Position numbers and translations under genes: made by a program
Assembly: GCF_014204835.1 (NCBI RefSeq)
Contig: NZ_JACHMD010000001.1
Coordinates: 1,426,001 to 1,490,000, forward strand
DNA: 64,000 nucleotides
Source: Microbacterium marinum
GTDB taxonomy: Bacteria > Actinomycetota > Actinomycetes > Actinomycetales > Microbacteriaceae
Direction of reading: 5' to 3'
Shown here: positions 39,701 through 47,690 of the stretch, piece after piece
Numbering within the stretch: position 1 is the first letter of the stretch
How the letters are laid out: the number at the start of each line of letters is the position of its first letter
Notes under the pieces: generated by a model
Databases searched by the model: none
What the model saw: only the letters and a program-made list of their open reading frames with translations
Told to the model about the DNA's origin: nothing

Positions 39701-42700
39701 CCGGGCGATGACTCCGACCCGCACGTCGGCGATGCCGGTGGCGCCGCGGTCATCGCGCACCTGGTACGAGAAGCGGACCTGACCGCTGAACCCTTCGGGG
39801 CTCGTGTAGACGATGGCCTCGCCGTCGGCGGAGATCGCGGCCGACCCCTCGGCTGGCTGCGAGACGATGAGGTCGAGGGCGACGGTGTCGCCGTCCGGGT
39901 CGACCGCGAACTTCTCGAGTGGGATCGACACGGCCTGCCCCGCGACCACGCGACCGACCAGCGGACGCGGCAGCGGTGCGCTGTTCTCCTCGTCACCGGT
40001 GACGGTGACCGTGACCCGCGCGGTGTCGACAACCTCGGGGAAGCCGAGCCGGTAGATCGTGTAGGTGAGGGCGTACGTGCCGGCCTCGCGGGGGGCGAGG
40101 TAGCGCAGCATCCGGCCCGACGCGAAGGCGAGCCCTCCGCCGGTCTCATTCACGACCGACGACGGATCGATCGAGATCAGCGAGCCCGCCGGTGCATGGT
40201 CGTTCTCGAGCACCGGGATGTCGACCTGTGCTCCCGCGCGCACCGTGACCACGTCGTCCACTGCGATGGGACGTTCGGCAGACCCGGCCGGGAGGAGGAT
40301 GACCGTCAGCTCGCCCTCGGCCGTTGCGGCGCCGTTCGGGCTCCCGTCCGTGAGGCGGTAGCGGACGACGCCGAGCCGGCCCGGCTCGCCGTCGTCGGTC
40401 GTGCCGCTCACGCGGAGCAGGCTCTGCCCGACGAGGTCGACGCTGAGCGCGGCCTGCGGGTCGCTGTCGGGGCGGATGTCCTCGAGGAGGAGCACCTGAC
40501 CGCCCGGGTTCGCAGCGGCGGCGGCCACGTCGATCGTGGCGTCTTCGTTCGGCCGGACGAAGGCGGTCAGCGGAGGCGTCGAGATCGCGGCATCCTCCGC
40601 GGCGCGCATCGTGACGCGGACCGTCGCGGTGACCTCGCCGACGGAATCCCGAACGCCGTACTGCACGACGTACGAGCCCGGCTCGCTCGCGGAGAACTTC
40701 ATGCTGAGCGCGGACGGGTTCGACGTCGCCGTCGACCGGGCGGTGTCGAGGGTCACGAGCGAGCTCAGCGCGACGGCGCCCGAGGCGCCCGAGACATAGG
40801 GTGCGACGGAGATGTCGAGCGGCTCGTCGACGACTCCCGCCACCGCGAACGACTCCGCCGTCAGCTCCGGCGCGGGCGTCACCTCGATCGTCAACGGCTG
40901 CGTGGTCGTGGCGCCGGCGGCATCCGACACCACCACCCCCACCTGGACGCTCGTGGCCTCCGTCGAGTTGGGATCGGGGTGCTGGTAGGTCAGCTCGCCC
41001 TCGGGCGAGCTCGTCACGGTCCCGACGCTCGGGGCATCGCTCGTGCCGGCCAGGTAGATCGGGTCGCCCTCGGGGTCGACCCATCCCTTCAGGACGTCGG
41101 CCGTGACGGTGCCCCCGGGCGCGACGGTCAGCGTCGGCCAGGGAGCCAGGCATCCCTCGACACCGCACCATTCGGGCGCGGAGTTCTCGTCGTCGGGGAC
41201 GACCCGGAGGGTGACGGTCGCGACCTCGGAAAGGAGCCCCGCCTTGGAGGTGCCGTCGGTGACGCGGTAGCGGATCCGGGCCGTGCCCGTCGCATCGGCG
41301 GCGACGGCGACGGCGACCTGCTGCTCCGCACCGGTGATCGTCGCCGTGCCGAAGGCGGGATCGACTCCCTCGAAGGAGGCGACGTCGATGCTGAGGACGT
41401 CCTCGTTGGGGTCGTGATCGTTGAGGAGCACCGGAAGGAGCGCGACGGAGCCGGCACGGACGCCGAAGGCATCGTCGACGGCGACCGGCGGCTTCGGGTC
41501 GAGCACACGGTCGTTGGTCTGGTCGTTCTCCTGCTCGACCTCGGCGGTCGGCTCGAGCTCCCATTCCTGCGACGACGGCACGAGCTCTCCGTCGGGAACG
41601 CGCCACACCCAGCCGGAGCTGCGGTCGTTCAGCGCGAGGCGTGCGCCGTTCCCGACGAAGGCGGGGTCTACGCTGTCGCCGATGTCGGCGCCGGCGTAGT
41701 CGAGGTCACGGGTCTCGTCAGGGGCGTCGCTCGACCAGAGGGACCCGCCCGAGGTCCCGTCGCCGAGCCACCCCACGTGCACCCGATCTGCGAGCGGCGT
41801 CGGTGCGGCGGGCACGCCCAGGCCGTCCACCGTCAGCAGTCGCTCACCGTCACCGGCATCCAGCCCCACCCGGGCCACACCGGTCGGATCGGCGATGTAG
41901 ACCTGATCGCCGGCGACCGCGGCTCGCTGCAGCAGAGCGCCCGACACCGGATCGACGGATGCCACGTCGTCGCGGTCCTGCACGGCGAGCTCGCCCGTGG
42001 CGTCGTCGAAGAGCACCCAGCGGCCGGCCACCGAGGACAGCTGCGCTTCGGCGGGGGTGATCGGTGCGGTGTCCTGGTCGGTCACCTGGCCGGTTTCGGC
42101 ATCGGCGCGGATGATGAGGCCGTCGGCGGCGGAGTAGGCGAAGACGACGCCGTCGGCGTCCACCGAGACGGCCGTCGCAGCGAAGCGCGGGGCTTCTTCG
42201 CCCTCGGCGGTCTCGACGCCCGCGTACGGATCGATCGGCACGGCCGACCCGCCGCTGGAGAGGGTCGACCCGTAAACCGCGCCGCTCTCGGTGCGGTAGG
42301 CGAGGCTGTCGCCGGCCGAGACGATGTCGATCGTCCCGGGAGGGGTCGAGGAGAAGACGTCCTCAGCGTCGGCCGTCAGATCGGCCGGAGTCGCGAGGTT
42401 CACGTCGGAGAACTGTGCACCGCCGTCGCTGTAGACGAACAGGCGGTCGGAGGTCTGCGCCAGCTGGGTGCCGTTCTCGACCTGCTTGACGGTGTCGACC
42501 TCGTTCAGCTCGAGGTTGACGCGCGCGTAGCCGCTCCCGGTGCCGTTCTGCAGCGCCCACACCGTGGCGTCGTCGACGGGGGTCTGCTGCGCGTCGAATC
42601 CGGGCCACACCACGGCGAGCGTGGTGACGACGCCGACGATCGCGGTGACCGCGCCGGCGCCGATCCACGTGGACGGGCGCACGCGTGCGCGGGTCTCCCG

Positions 42701-42712
42701 GGAGCGCGCCAC
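36743..42712 (-). CDS. Giant membrane-anchored extracellular protein with Ig/cadherin-like repeats
   Basis: 1989 residues. A basic cytosolic N-terminus and one membrane helix (WIGAGAVTAIVGVVTTLAVV, about 17-36) are followed by an extracellular region. About 60-390 looks like a beta-propeller (repeats such as VYIADPTGVARVGLDAGD). Then come tandem Ig/cadherin-like modules, each opening with a motif like VDDAFGVRAGSVALLPVLLN or VDDVVTVRAGAQVDIPVLEN; then fibronectin-III-like modules (YEARAFSSVGTSRG). The tail is Pro/Glu/Thr-rich (PEPEPTPEPTPDPTPTGTP). No LPxTG sorting signal. Likely a surface adhesin or scaffold; function inferred. GTG 42712 is 1 bp from the kinase stop. Confidence 0.85.
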   Translation of the reverse strand: MARSRETRARVRPSTWIGAGAVTAIVGVVTTLAVVWPGFDAQQTPVDDATVWALQNGTGSGYARVNLELNEVDTVKQVENGTQLAQTSDRLFVYSDGGAQFSDVNLATPADLTADAEDVFSSTPPGTIDIVSAGDSLAYRTESGAVYGSTLSSGGSAVPIDPYAGVETAEGEEAPRFAATAVSVDADGVVFAYSAADGLIIRADAETGQVTDQDTAPITPAEAQLSSVAGRWVLFDDATGELAVQDRDDVASVDPVSGALLQRAAVAGDQVYIADPTGVARVGLDAGDGERLLTVDGLGVPAAPTPLADRVHVGWLGDGTSGGSLWSSDAPDETRDLDYAGADIGDSVDPAFVGNGARLALNDRSSGWVWRVPDGELVPSSQEWELEPTAEVEQENDQTNDRVLDPKPPVAVDDAFGVRAGSVALLPVLLNDHDPNEDVLSIDVASFEGVDPAFGTATITGAEQQVAVAVAADATGTARIRYRVTDGTSKAGLLSEVATVTLRVVPDDENSAPEWCGVEGCLAPWPTLTVAPGGTVTADVLKGWVDPEGDPIYLAGTSDAPSVGTVTSSPEGELTYQHPDPNSTEATSVQVGVVVSDAAGATTTQPLTIEVTPAPELTAESFAVAGVVDEPLDISVAPYVSGASGAVALSSLVTLDTARSTATSNPSALSMKFSASEPGSYVVQYGVRDSVGEVTATVRVTMRAAEDAAISTPPLTAFVRPNEDATIDVAAAAANPGGQVLLLEDIRPDSDPQAALSVDLVGQSLLRVSGTTDDGEPGRLGVVRYRLTDGSPNGAATAEGELTVILLPAGSAERPIAVDDVVTVRAGAQVDIPVLENDHAPAGSLISIDPSSVVNETGGGLAFASGRMLRYLAPREAGTYALTYTIYRLGFPEVVDTARVTVTVTGDEENSAPLPRPLVGRVVAGQAVSIPLEKFAVDPDGDTVALDLIVSQPAEGSAAISADGEAIVYTSPEGFSGQVRFSYQVRDDRGATGIADVRVGVIARQSDPSPVTFSDYVQVQAGPDNTVVVRPADNDVDPFGSELELTDVVPNAPEGSDEFDALSDRVASVEEGAVTLNAGEALGTFSYSYTVTNTEGDSAIGLLVVKVVRDPVPDHPIVRDTVLTLENRDDFATGVDVLSGMVAWNAGDPSGLELSLWGDPAGVTSEGWSIAGELPETTRLIPFEVTGEAFDGSEVTSYGFLRVPGTADVRLTLRAGLDPLQVLEEESVDFDVADGVVLPEGETLVLNADEVEAGGARREATCRVVSGTTVRYAAGRGAPWSDSCVVPARLGSQDEFTYLTLQVAVEAETPQPTLRSASLGVRPGETATYDLAKMVQWAGTEDWDAVEYASSYRGDQFEVDATGAQISITAKDDARPGREESIAISLPSHPETEASSLVLTVGPSPSTLPRGGSAVQTCSQSGGTSSCTIEVIGASGEVNPLPGTPLRVVGASGPANCAGVSFAPAGDTAVRASWSSDAEGAAKCTGSFTVQDAQGRQSSGDRNGQVVLDLQGLPANPSRLEWTAFAEDTVTLRVTSDAGSYPAVEGYRITTGGREVATCPASGACSPIAAPVGEKRTYEARAFSSVGTSRGSVEAQAWAYRAPSQPRGSTFDPVPAGNGGGVATIVITGLDDTTGSVRLDGGAAGSATQSVSGGIATFSGYQIGSNEPTALVATPLTQFDLPPIAGGSTEGRSLELRAHGIGAPAVSLDVSQNVDGSIVTARATVTPNGVGDAIIVGFSTGGQTCTPGDQRTGGGGGTVTKEFRDLPLWERVTIRACAKTLDDGEQFGDGAPVSQELTPVGEIDAPQGDATYRIGTNADQFSDGGMAVYRWDDISTPNLRRSLFFDVRYSADNGATYTRDFKSLFTLGVPPGRILAALCNDTYGCGTANAREVTADTRGPSYTAQVRFPDSCNVGEAPQGNVQVLGEATVQAVQTEEQPLSRKYTYGVTWGGGLSVLGTTTHSKTCALPPPEPEPTPEPTPDPTPTGTP

Positions 42713-42713
42713 C

Positions 42714-43856
42714 TCAGCTCCCGCCCAGGAGGAGGAAGGTGGTCACGGCGCCGCCCAGGACGAGGAGGGCGCCTCCGCCGATGAACAGTCCGAGCTTCGC
42801 GCCCAGGCTCAGCCGGGATCGGCCTTCGCTCCCGGCGAGGATCGTCCCCTCGTCGGGCCGGCGCTGCGCGGCCTCGCGGACGCGGGCGGGGCGCCGGGAC
42901 TCGTAGGCGACCGAGGGGCGCACCGGCCCGCGGGCGTCGTCGTCGGCGAAGTCGACGCTCGCGCCGGCGGCCGCCCACTCGTCGACGGCGACCTCGAGGG
43001 CCGTGTGCGGCACGCCCATCTGATGCTGGATGAGCTGCAGGTCGTGTGCGAACGCCGCAGCGGAAGGATGCCGCGCGGCCGGGTCCCGGCTGAGCGCACG
43101 CGCGAGAACGGCATCGAGCTGCGCGGGCACGTCGTCGCGGCCGATCGGGGTGTAAGCGGCCTTCCGGATACGCGCCTTCAGCTGCTCGCGGGTGTTCTGA
43201 CCCTTGCCGGGACGTTCGAACGGGCTCCGCCCGGCGAGGAGCGAGTAGACGGTCGCGCCGAGGCTCCAGACCTCCGCCGCGACCGAACCCGACACCTTCT
43301 CGTCGACGACCTCGGGAGCACTCCACGGCACCGACATCGCGAAGACCTCTTCGGTGCCCGGCCGGCTCTCGACGGCCGCGGCGATGCCGAAGTCGGAGAG
43401 GACGGGCGACCCGAAGGTGGTGATCAGGATGTTGGAGGGCTTGATGTCGCGGTGCAGGAGGCCGGCGCGGTGCGCCGTCTCGAGAGCGGAACCGATCTTG
43501 ACGCCCAGCTGCAGGACTTCGGTGACCGGGATGACCTCGCGGCGGTACCGGTTGGTGAGCGAGGTCGGGCAGTACTCCATCACGAGGTACGGGCGCCCAT
43601 CGGCGGAGATGGACGCCTCGTAGATGGTGAGGATCGAGGGGTGCGCGCTCAGGCGGGCCATCACGTCGGCTTCCGCGTTGAACATCCGCAGGAGGTTCTC
43701 GTCGACGATGTCCTCGAGGAGGACCTTCACGGCGACGGGGCGCCGTGGCAGGTTCTGCTCGAAGAGGAAGACGTCGGCGAATCCGCCCGCGCCGAGGGGA
43801 CGCACGTACGTGAATCCCGAGAGTCCGGGGGGTGTGGACGGCAGTCTGCTGGACAC
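42714..43856 (-). CDS. Membrane Ser/Thr protein kinase (Hanks type)
   Basis: 380 residues from GTG 43856 (AGGAG just upstream); GTG 43868 is an alternative. Kinase motifs: LGAGGFADV P-loop, VAVKV (Lys44), LLHRDIKPSNIL (Asp137), VLSDFG (Asp155), SVPWSAPE. Then about 80 residues of linker with DEGTILAGS (Thr338), and a C-terminal membrane helix (about 354-377) with almost nothing outside. It lacks PASTA repeats, so it is not a PknB-type cell-wall sensor. It probably phosphorylates proteins of its own operon: the FHA and Thr-motif proteins are encoded around it. Confidence 0.93.
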   Translation of the reverse strand: MSSRLPSTPPGLSGFTYVRPLGAGGFADVFLFEQNLPRRPVAVKVLLEDIVDENLLRMFNAEADVMARLSAHPSILTIYEASISADGRPYLVMEYCPTSLTNRYRREVIPVTEVLQLGVKIGSALETAHRAGLLHRDIKPSNILITTFGSPVLSDFGIAAAVESRPGTEEVFAMSVPWSAPEVVDEKVSGSVAAEVWSLGATVYSLLAGRSPFERPGKGQNTREQLKARIRKAAYTPIGRDDVPAQLDAVLARALSRDPAARHPSAAAFAHDLQLIQHQMGVPHTALEVAVDEWAAAGASVDFADDDARGPVRPSVAYESRRPARVREAAQRRPDEGTILAGSEGRSRLSLGAKLGLFIGGGALLVLGGAVTTFLLLGGS

Positions 43857-43968
43857 GCCTCTCCTCACCCCGTCATCACCGGTGCAGCCGCCCCGCGCAG
43901 CCTGTCAGAACCTCGGTGAAGGTTTTCTAACATATGCGATTCGGGCGACGAAATCCGGCTCTTGACGC

Positions 43969-45093
43969 TCACGTTGCTATCTGGAAGACAGCGGTGACGC
44001 CGTCTCCGAGATCGAACCGGGTCCCCACCGGCACCCGCAGCGTCGCGCCGCCGCGGAGCAGGAGCGGCTGGCTGTCCTGCGGGCGCACGATCGTCCCGTT
44101 GGTCGAGTCGAGATCGCGCGCGATGAGGTGCTCGCCGTCGAGGCGCACCTCCAGGTGTGCGCCGGAGATCTCCTTCGCGGGGGAGGGCACGGCCTCGATC
44201 CGTGCGCCCGGATGCCGCGCGGGTCGCGGCCCGCGGCCCAGCACGACCGGGCGGTCGAGCGGGAGCTCGCGCCCCGGGTCCACCGCGAAGACGTACGTCA
44301 CGGCGGGTGTCGGCGCGGGCGTCGCGCGTCGGCCGCCGAGCAGGGTGCGGTCGTCGGGGAGCTCGATGTCGCCGGTGTCGTCGCTGAGGAAGGCGGGGAG
44401 CTCGAGGTTCTCGTCATCGAGGGGGCGAGCGAACAGGCTCCGGTCGATCGACAGCGTCTCGAGGACGTCGGTCTCATCGGGCAGCGACGGTGCCGGGGGA
44501 GCCGGGGTCGGGGCAGGCGTCGATCCGGCCGCGGGCCGTGCGGCGACGGGCGGCGTCTGGGCGGGAGCGGGCGCTTCCGCAGGGGCGGGCGCTTCCGGCG
44601 GGACGGCTGCGTGCGCCGGTGCCGTGGCGCGCGGCGACACCGGTGCTGCCGGGCGTCCCCACGCGAGCTCGTCGGCACGGGCGACACCGAGCCCGACGGG
44701 GAGGAGGCCGATGCCCTCGGGTGCGCCGACGTGGACCAGGCGGAATCCGGTGACGGCGGACAGGGAGGTCTCGGTCCAGGTGCGGGCGTCACGGCCGTCG
44801 ATCACGGCGCCCGCGTCCGTCTCGATCGTCACCTCACCGCGGGCGGCCACCCGGAGCGTCTCGGGCGACGTCCCCGCGAACTCGACCACGGCGAAGTCGG
44901 GGAGGGCGTGGATGCCTGCGGTGACGATGACGCTGAGGACGTCTTCGAGGAGCGAGGAGTCCGCGGCGGCGGCATCCCACACGGAGGAGACGAGGCCCTC
45001 GGCGGCGGGACCGGCCAGCAGGATCGCGAAACGATCGCCCGCGATCGCGTACCCCGCCTCGGTCGGGCGCGGCGGAGTCGGATAGCGGAACAC
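43969..45093 (-). CDS. FHA-domain protein, first gene of kinase operon
   Basis: 374 residues. An unrecognised N-terminal domain of about 150 residues (GDRFAILLAGPAAEGLVSS) is followed by an Ala/Pro-rich linker, then acidic motifs with Thr (DETDVLETLS, DDRTLLGGRR at 247-256), then a C-terminal FHA domain with VVLGRGPRPARH, EISGAHLEV and DLDSTNGTIV, the phosphothreonine-reading residues. Soluble. GTG 45093 is six bases after TAGGCT, so leaderless. Its DDRTLL motif resembles the repeats of the tail-anchored protein at 28945. Confidence 0.88.
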   Translation of the reverse strand: MFRYPTPPRPTEAGYAIAGDRFAILLAGPAAEGLVSSVWDAAAADSSLLEDVLSVIVTAGIHALPDFAVVEFAGTSPETLRVAARGEVTIETDAGAVIDGRDARTWTETSLSAVTGFRLVHVGAPEGIGLLPVGLGVARADELAWGRPAAPVSPRATAPAHAAVPPEAPAPAEAPAPAQTPPVAARPAAGSTPAPTPAPPAPSLPDETDVLETLSIDRSLFARPLDDENLELPAFLSDDTGDIELPDDRTLLGGRRATPAPTPAVTYVFAVDPGRELPLDRPVVLGRGPRPARHPGARIEAVPSPAKEISGAHLEVRLDGEHLIARDLDSTNGTIVRPQDSQPLLLRGGATLRVPVGTRFDLGDGVTAVFQIAT

Positions 45094-45099
45094 GCTGTC

Positions 45100-45105
45100 A
45101 GCCTA
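45100..45105 (-). promoter_or_regulatory. -10 element heading the kinase/FHA gene block
   Basis: TAGGCT lies six bases before the GTG start at 45093, the same geometry as other leaderless genes here. It is the only clear promoter upstream of a ten-gene minus-strand run; an AT-richer patch in the 112-bp gap at 43857-43968 may hold a second one before the kinase. Confidence 0.6.
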
Positions 45106-45187
45106 GGTCGCCCGCCGCTCGGGCACCGCGCGCACGCGCGGGCGGAGCGCCACCTCGCCGCTCCGACCGGGAGCTCTGACCGGCCGC

Positions 45188-46783
45188 TCAGACCCAGCCG
45201 GGCAGCCAGACGTGCAGCCAATAGAACTCGTACGGCACCCGCATGGCCGACCACAGCGGGAACCAGAACGCCGAGACGAGGGCGATCACGCTCAGGACGA
45301 CCATCACCGTGCGCTGGCCCGAGGTGCGACGGTGCTGATCGGCGTGCGCCGCGCCGGAGATCTCCCGCAGCGCGAAGGTGAGCGCGAGCACCATGAACGG
45401 GAGCATCAGCACGGTGTAGAACTGGAAGATCGTGCGCTCCGGGTACAGCAGCCAGGGGACGTACGCCGCGCCGAAGGCGACGAGCACGACGGCATGACGA
45501 CCGTCCCGTGTCATCGCGAACCGGACGATCAGCCAGAGGATCGCCGCGATGCCGCCCCACCAGATCAGCGGATTCGGCATGCTGTAGAGCACCTCGAGGC
45601 ACCCCCGCGCGCTGGCGCAGCCGTCGACGCCGTCGGCCGTGCTGCCCGCGTACATCGACGTGGGGCGCAGCAGCAGGGGCCACTGCCACGCCGGGCTCGA
45701 GTAGGTGTGCGCCGTCGTGATCTCGGCCGTCGCGGCGTAGATCGTCTCGTGGTACTTCCAGAGGTTCTGCAGCCACATCGGCACCCACGCGAACAGGCCC
45801 GTGGCGGGGTCGGCATCCGCCGCGTGACGTCCGTACCCGCCGTCGGTCGCGATCCACCCCGTCCACGACGCGAGGTACACGACGAGCGCCACCGGGACGA
45901 GGAGAAGGAAGGCGGCGGCGCCCTGGCGGACGGCGTCGAGCGGCCAGTACTGGATGCCGAGACGCCGGCGGGCGAGGGCATCGGTCACGACCGCGTAGAT
46001 GCCGAATGCGGCCAGCACCCACGCGCCGGACCACTTCACGGCGGAGGCGGCACCCAGCGCTGCGCCCGCGGCGATCAGCCACGGCCGGTTCCAGAGCACC
46101 GGCCCCCACGCGCTCCACGCGTCGTGCCCCCGGGTAACGACGACCGCCGCGAGGCGATCGAGATGTCTCCGCCGGTCGAGGAGGAGGAACCAGAAGCCCA
46201 GCAGCACGAAGGTCGTGAGCAGCATGTCGAGGATCGACACCCGGCTCATCACGATCGCGAGACCGTCGATCGCCATCAGCAGGCCGGCGACCGCGGCGAA
46301 GGCGATCGATCCGCTGAGCTGCTTCGCGACCAGATAGACCAGCAGCACGGCCGCGGTCCCCGCGAGCGCGACGGCGACGCGCCAGCCGAACGACGATTCC
46401 GCGCCGAACAGTGCCATGCCGGCACCGATCAGGTACTTGCCCAGCGGAGGATGCACGGCGAAACTCGGGTCGGTGCTGAAGATGCCGGTCTCGCCGGCGG
46501 CGAAGCGCGCGTCGGCGTCGTCGGGCCACGTTGCGGCGTACCCGAGGACCCACTGCGTCCAGGCGTCCTTCACGTAGTAGGTCTCGTCGAAGACGATCGC
46601 GTGCGGGTGACCGAGGTTCCAGAACCGTAGCAGTGCCGCGAACAGCGTCACGATGAGGGGCACGAGCCACGAGAGACGCCGCTGCAGCCACGGATCCGCG
46701 GCGACGCGGGTGCGCCAGGCGTCGTAGCGGGACGGGCGGGCGTCGGGGGAGGCCGGGAGCAGCGGTTCCGCGGTCGTGGTCAC
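45188..46783 (-). CDS. pmt: Dolichyl-phosphate-mannose--protein mannosyltransferase (PMT)
   Basis: 531 residues from GTG 46783, about a dozen membrane spans. The first extracellular loop holds the catalytic acidic pair in AIVFDETYYVKDAWTQW; HPPLGKYLIGAGMALFG and LMAIDGLAIVMSRVSILDMLL are further GT39 signatures. It transfers mannose from polyprenyl-phosphate-mannose to Ser/Thr of exported proteins, acting with the Sec translocon. The Pro/Thr-rich tail of the giant protein encoded nearby would be a natural substrate (inference). A TAGGCT element is seven bases upstream of the start; divergent from rsmI. Confidence 0.95.
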   Translation of the reverse strand: MTTTAEPLLPASPDARPSRYDAWRTRVAADPWLQRRLSWLVPLIVTLFAALLRFWNLGHPHAIVFDETYYVKDAWTQWVLGYAATWPDDADARFAAGETGIFSTDPSFAVHPPLGKYLIGAGMALFGAESSFGWRVAVALAGTAAVLLVYLVAKQLSGSIAFAAVAGLLMAIDGLAIVMSRVSILDMLLTTFVLLGFWFLLLDRRRHLDRLAAVVVTRGHDAWSAWGPVLWNRPWLIAAGAALGAASAVKWSGAWVLAAFGIYAVVTDALARRRLGIQYWPLDAVRQGAAAFLLLVPVALVVYLASWTGWIATDGGYGRHAADADPATGLFAWVPMWLQNLWKYHETIYAATAEITTAHTYSSPAWQWPLLLRPTSMYAGSTADGVDGCASARGCLEVLYSMPNPLIWWGGIAAILWLIVRFAMTRDGRHAVVLVAFGAAYVPWLLYPERTIFQFYTVLMLPFMVLALTFALREISGAAHADQHRRTSGQRTVMVVLSVIALVSAFWFPLWSAMRVPYEFYWLHVWLPGWV

Positions 46784-46849
46784 AGCGGTCAGCCTACGGG
46801 GGACTGCGCCCCCGGCGGGATCAGGGCGGGGGCCGCCTAAGCTGAGGCG

Positions 46850-47668
46850 GTGCTGATCCTCGCCGCGACCCCCATCGGAAACCTGGGTGACGCCAGCGAC
46901 CGGCTGCGCACCGCACTCGAAGACGCGACGATCGTCGCCGCCGAGGACACCCGCACCACGGTCCGGCTGCTGCAGGCGCTCGGCATCCAGAACCGCCCCC
47001 GCCTGCTCGCGCTGCACGATCACAACGAGAAGCAACGTGCGGCGGAGATCGTCGAACTCGCCCGCGAGGAGGACGTACTCCTGCTCAGCGACGCCGGGAT
47101 GCCGACCGTCAGCGACCCGGGCTTCGCGGTCGTGGCCGAAGCGGCCGCGCGCGGCGTCGACGTCACAGCGCTCCCCGGCCCGAGCGCCGTGATCACCGCG
47201 CTCGCCCTCGCCGGGCTGCCCACCGACCGCTTCACCTTCGAGGGCTTCGCGCCGCGAAAGGACGGCGAGCGTCGGACGACGTTCGGGGCCCTCGCGTCCG
47301 AGCCCCGCACGATGGTGTTCTTCGACGCGCCCTCCCGGCTGGCCGAGACGCTCGCGGCCATGGCGGAGGCGTTCGGCACCGACCGACGCGCCGCGGTGTG
47401 CCGCGAGCTCACCAAGCTCCACGAGGAGGTCGTCCGTGGCCCGCTCGGCGAGCTGGCGGAATGGGCGTCAGCCGGTGTCCGCGGCGAGATCGTGGTCGTC
47501 GTCTCCGGCGCGGAGGTGCGTGCCGTGTCCGAAGAAGACGCGGTCGCGCAGGTGCTGCGGATGGTGGCCGGCGGCATCCGTCTGAAGGATGCCGCGGCGG
47601 AAGTCTCGCGCGAGACCGGCCTGCCTTCGCGCGACCTGTACCGCGCCGCCGTCGCCGCCCGCGGCTGA
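46850..47668 (+). CDS. rsmI: 16S rRNA 2'-O-ribose C1402 methyltransferase
   Basis: 272 residues. ATPIGNLGDASDR at the start, IVAAEDTRTTVRLL, LLLSDAGMPTVSDPG and the signature LPGPSAVITALALAGLPTDR are classic RsmI/tetrapyrrole-methylase-fold motifs. It methylates the 2'-O of C1402 in the 30S decoding site. GTG 46850 is six bases after TAAGCT (46838-46843): leaderless. Convergent with malG, 22 bp gap. Confidence 0.97.
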   Translation: MLILAATPIGNLGDASDRLRTALEDATIVAAEDTRTTVRLLQALGIQNRPRLLALHDHNEKQRAAEIVELAREEDVLLLSDAGMPTVSDPGFAVVAEAAARGVDVTALPGPSAVITALALAGLPTDRFTFEGFAPRKDGERRTTFGALASEPRTMVFFDAPSRLAETLAAMAEAFGTDRRAAVCRELTKLHEEVVRGPLGELAEWASAGVRGEIVVVVSGAEVRAVSEEDAVAQVLRMVAGGIRLKDAAAEVSRETGLPSRDLYRAAVAARG

Positions 47669-47690
47669 GCCGGGGCGGCGACCGGACGGG

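Noticed and set aside
36956..42784. A very long plus-strand open frame (about 1940 codons) antisense to the giant protein
   Set aside because: The high GC content and the regular codon bias of the true gene leave few stops on the opposite strand; its product is Arg/Gly/Asp-rich with no family signal or start context.
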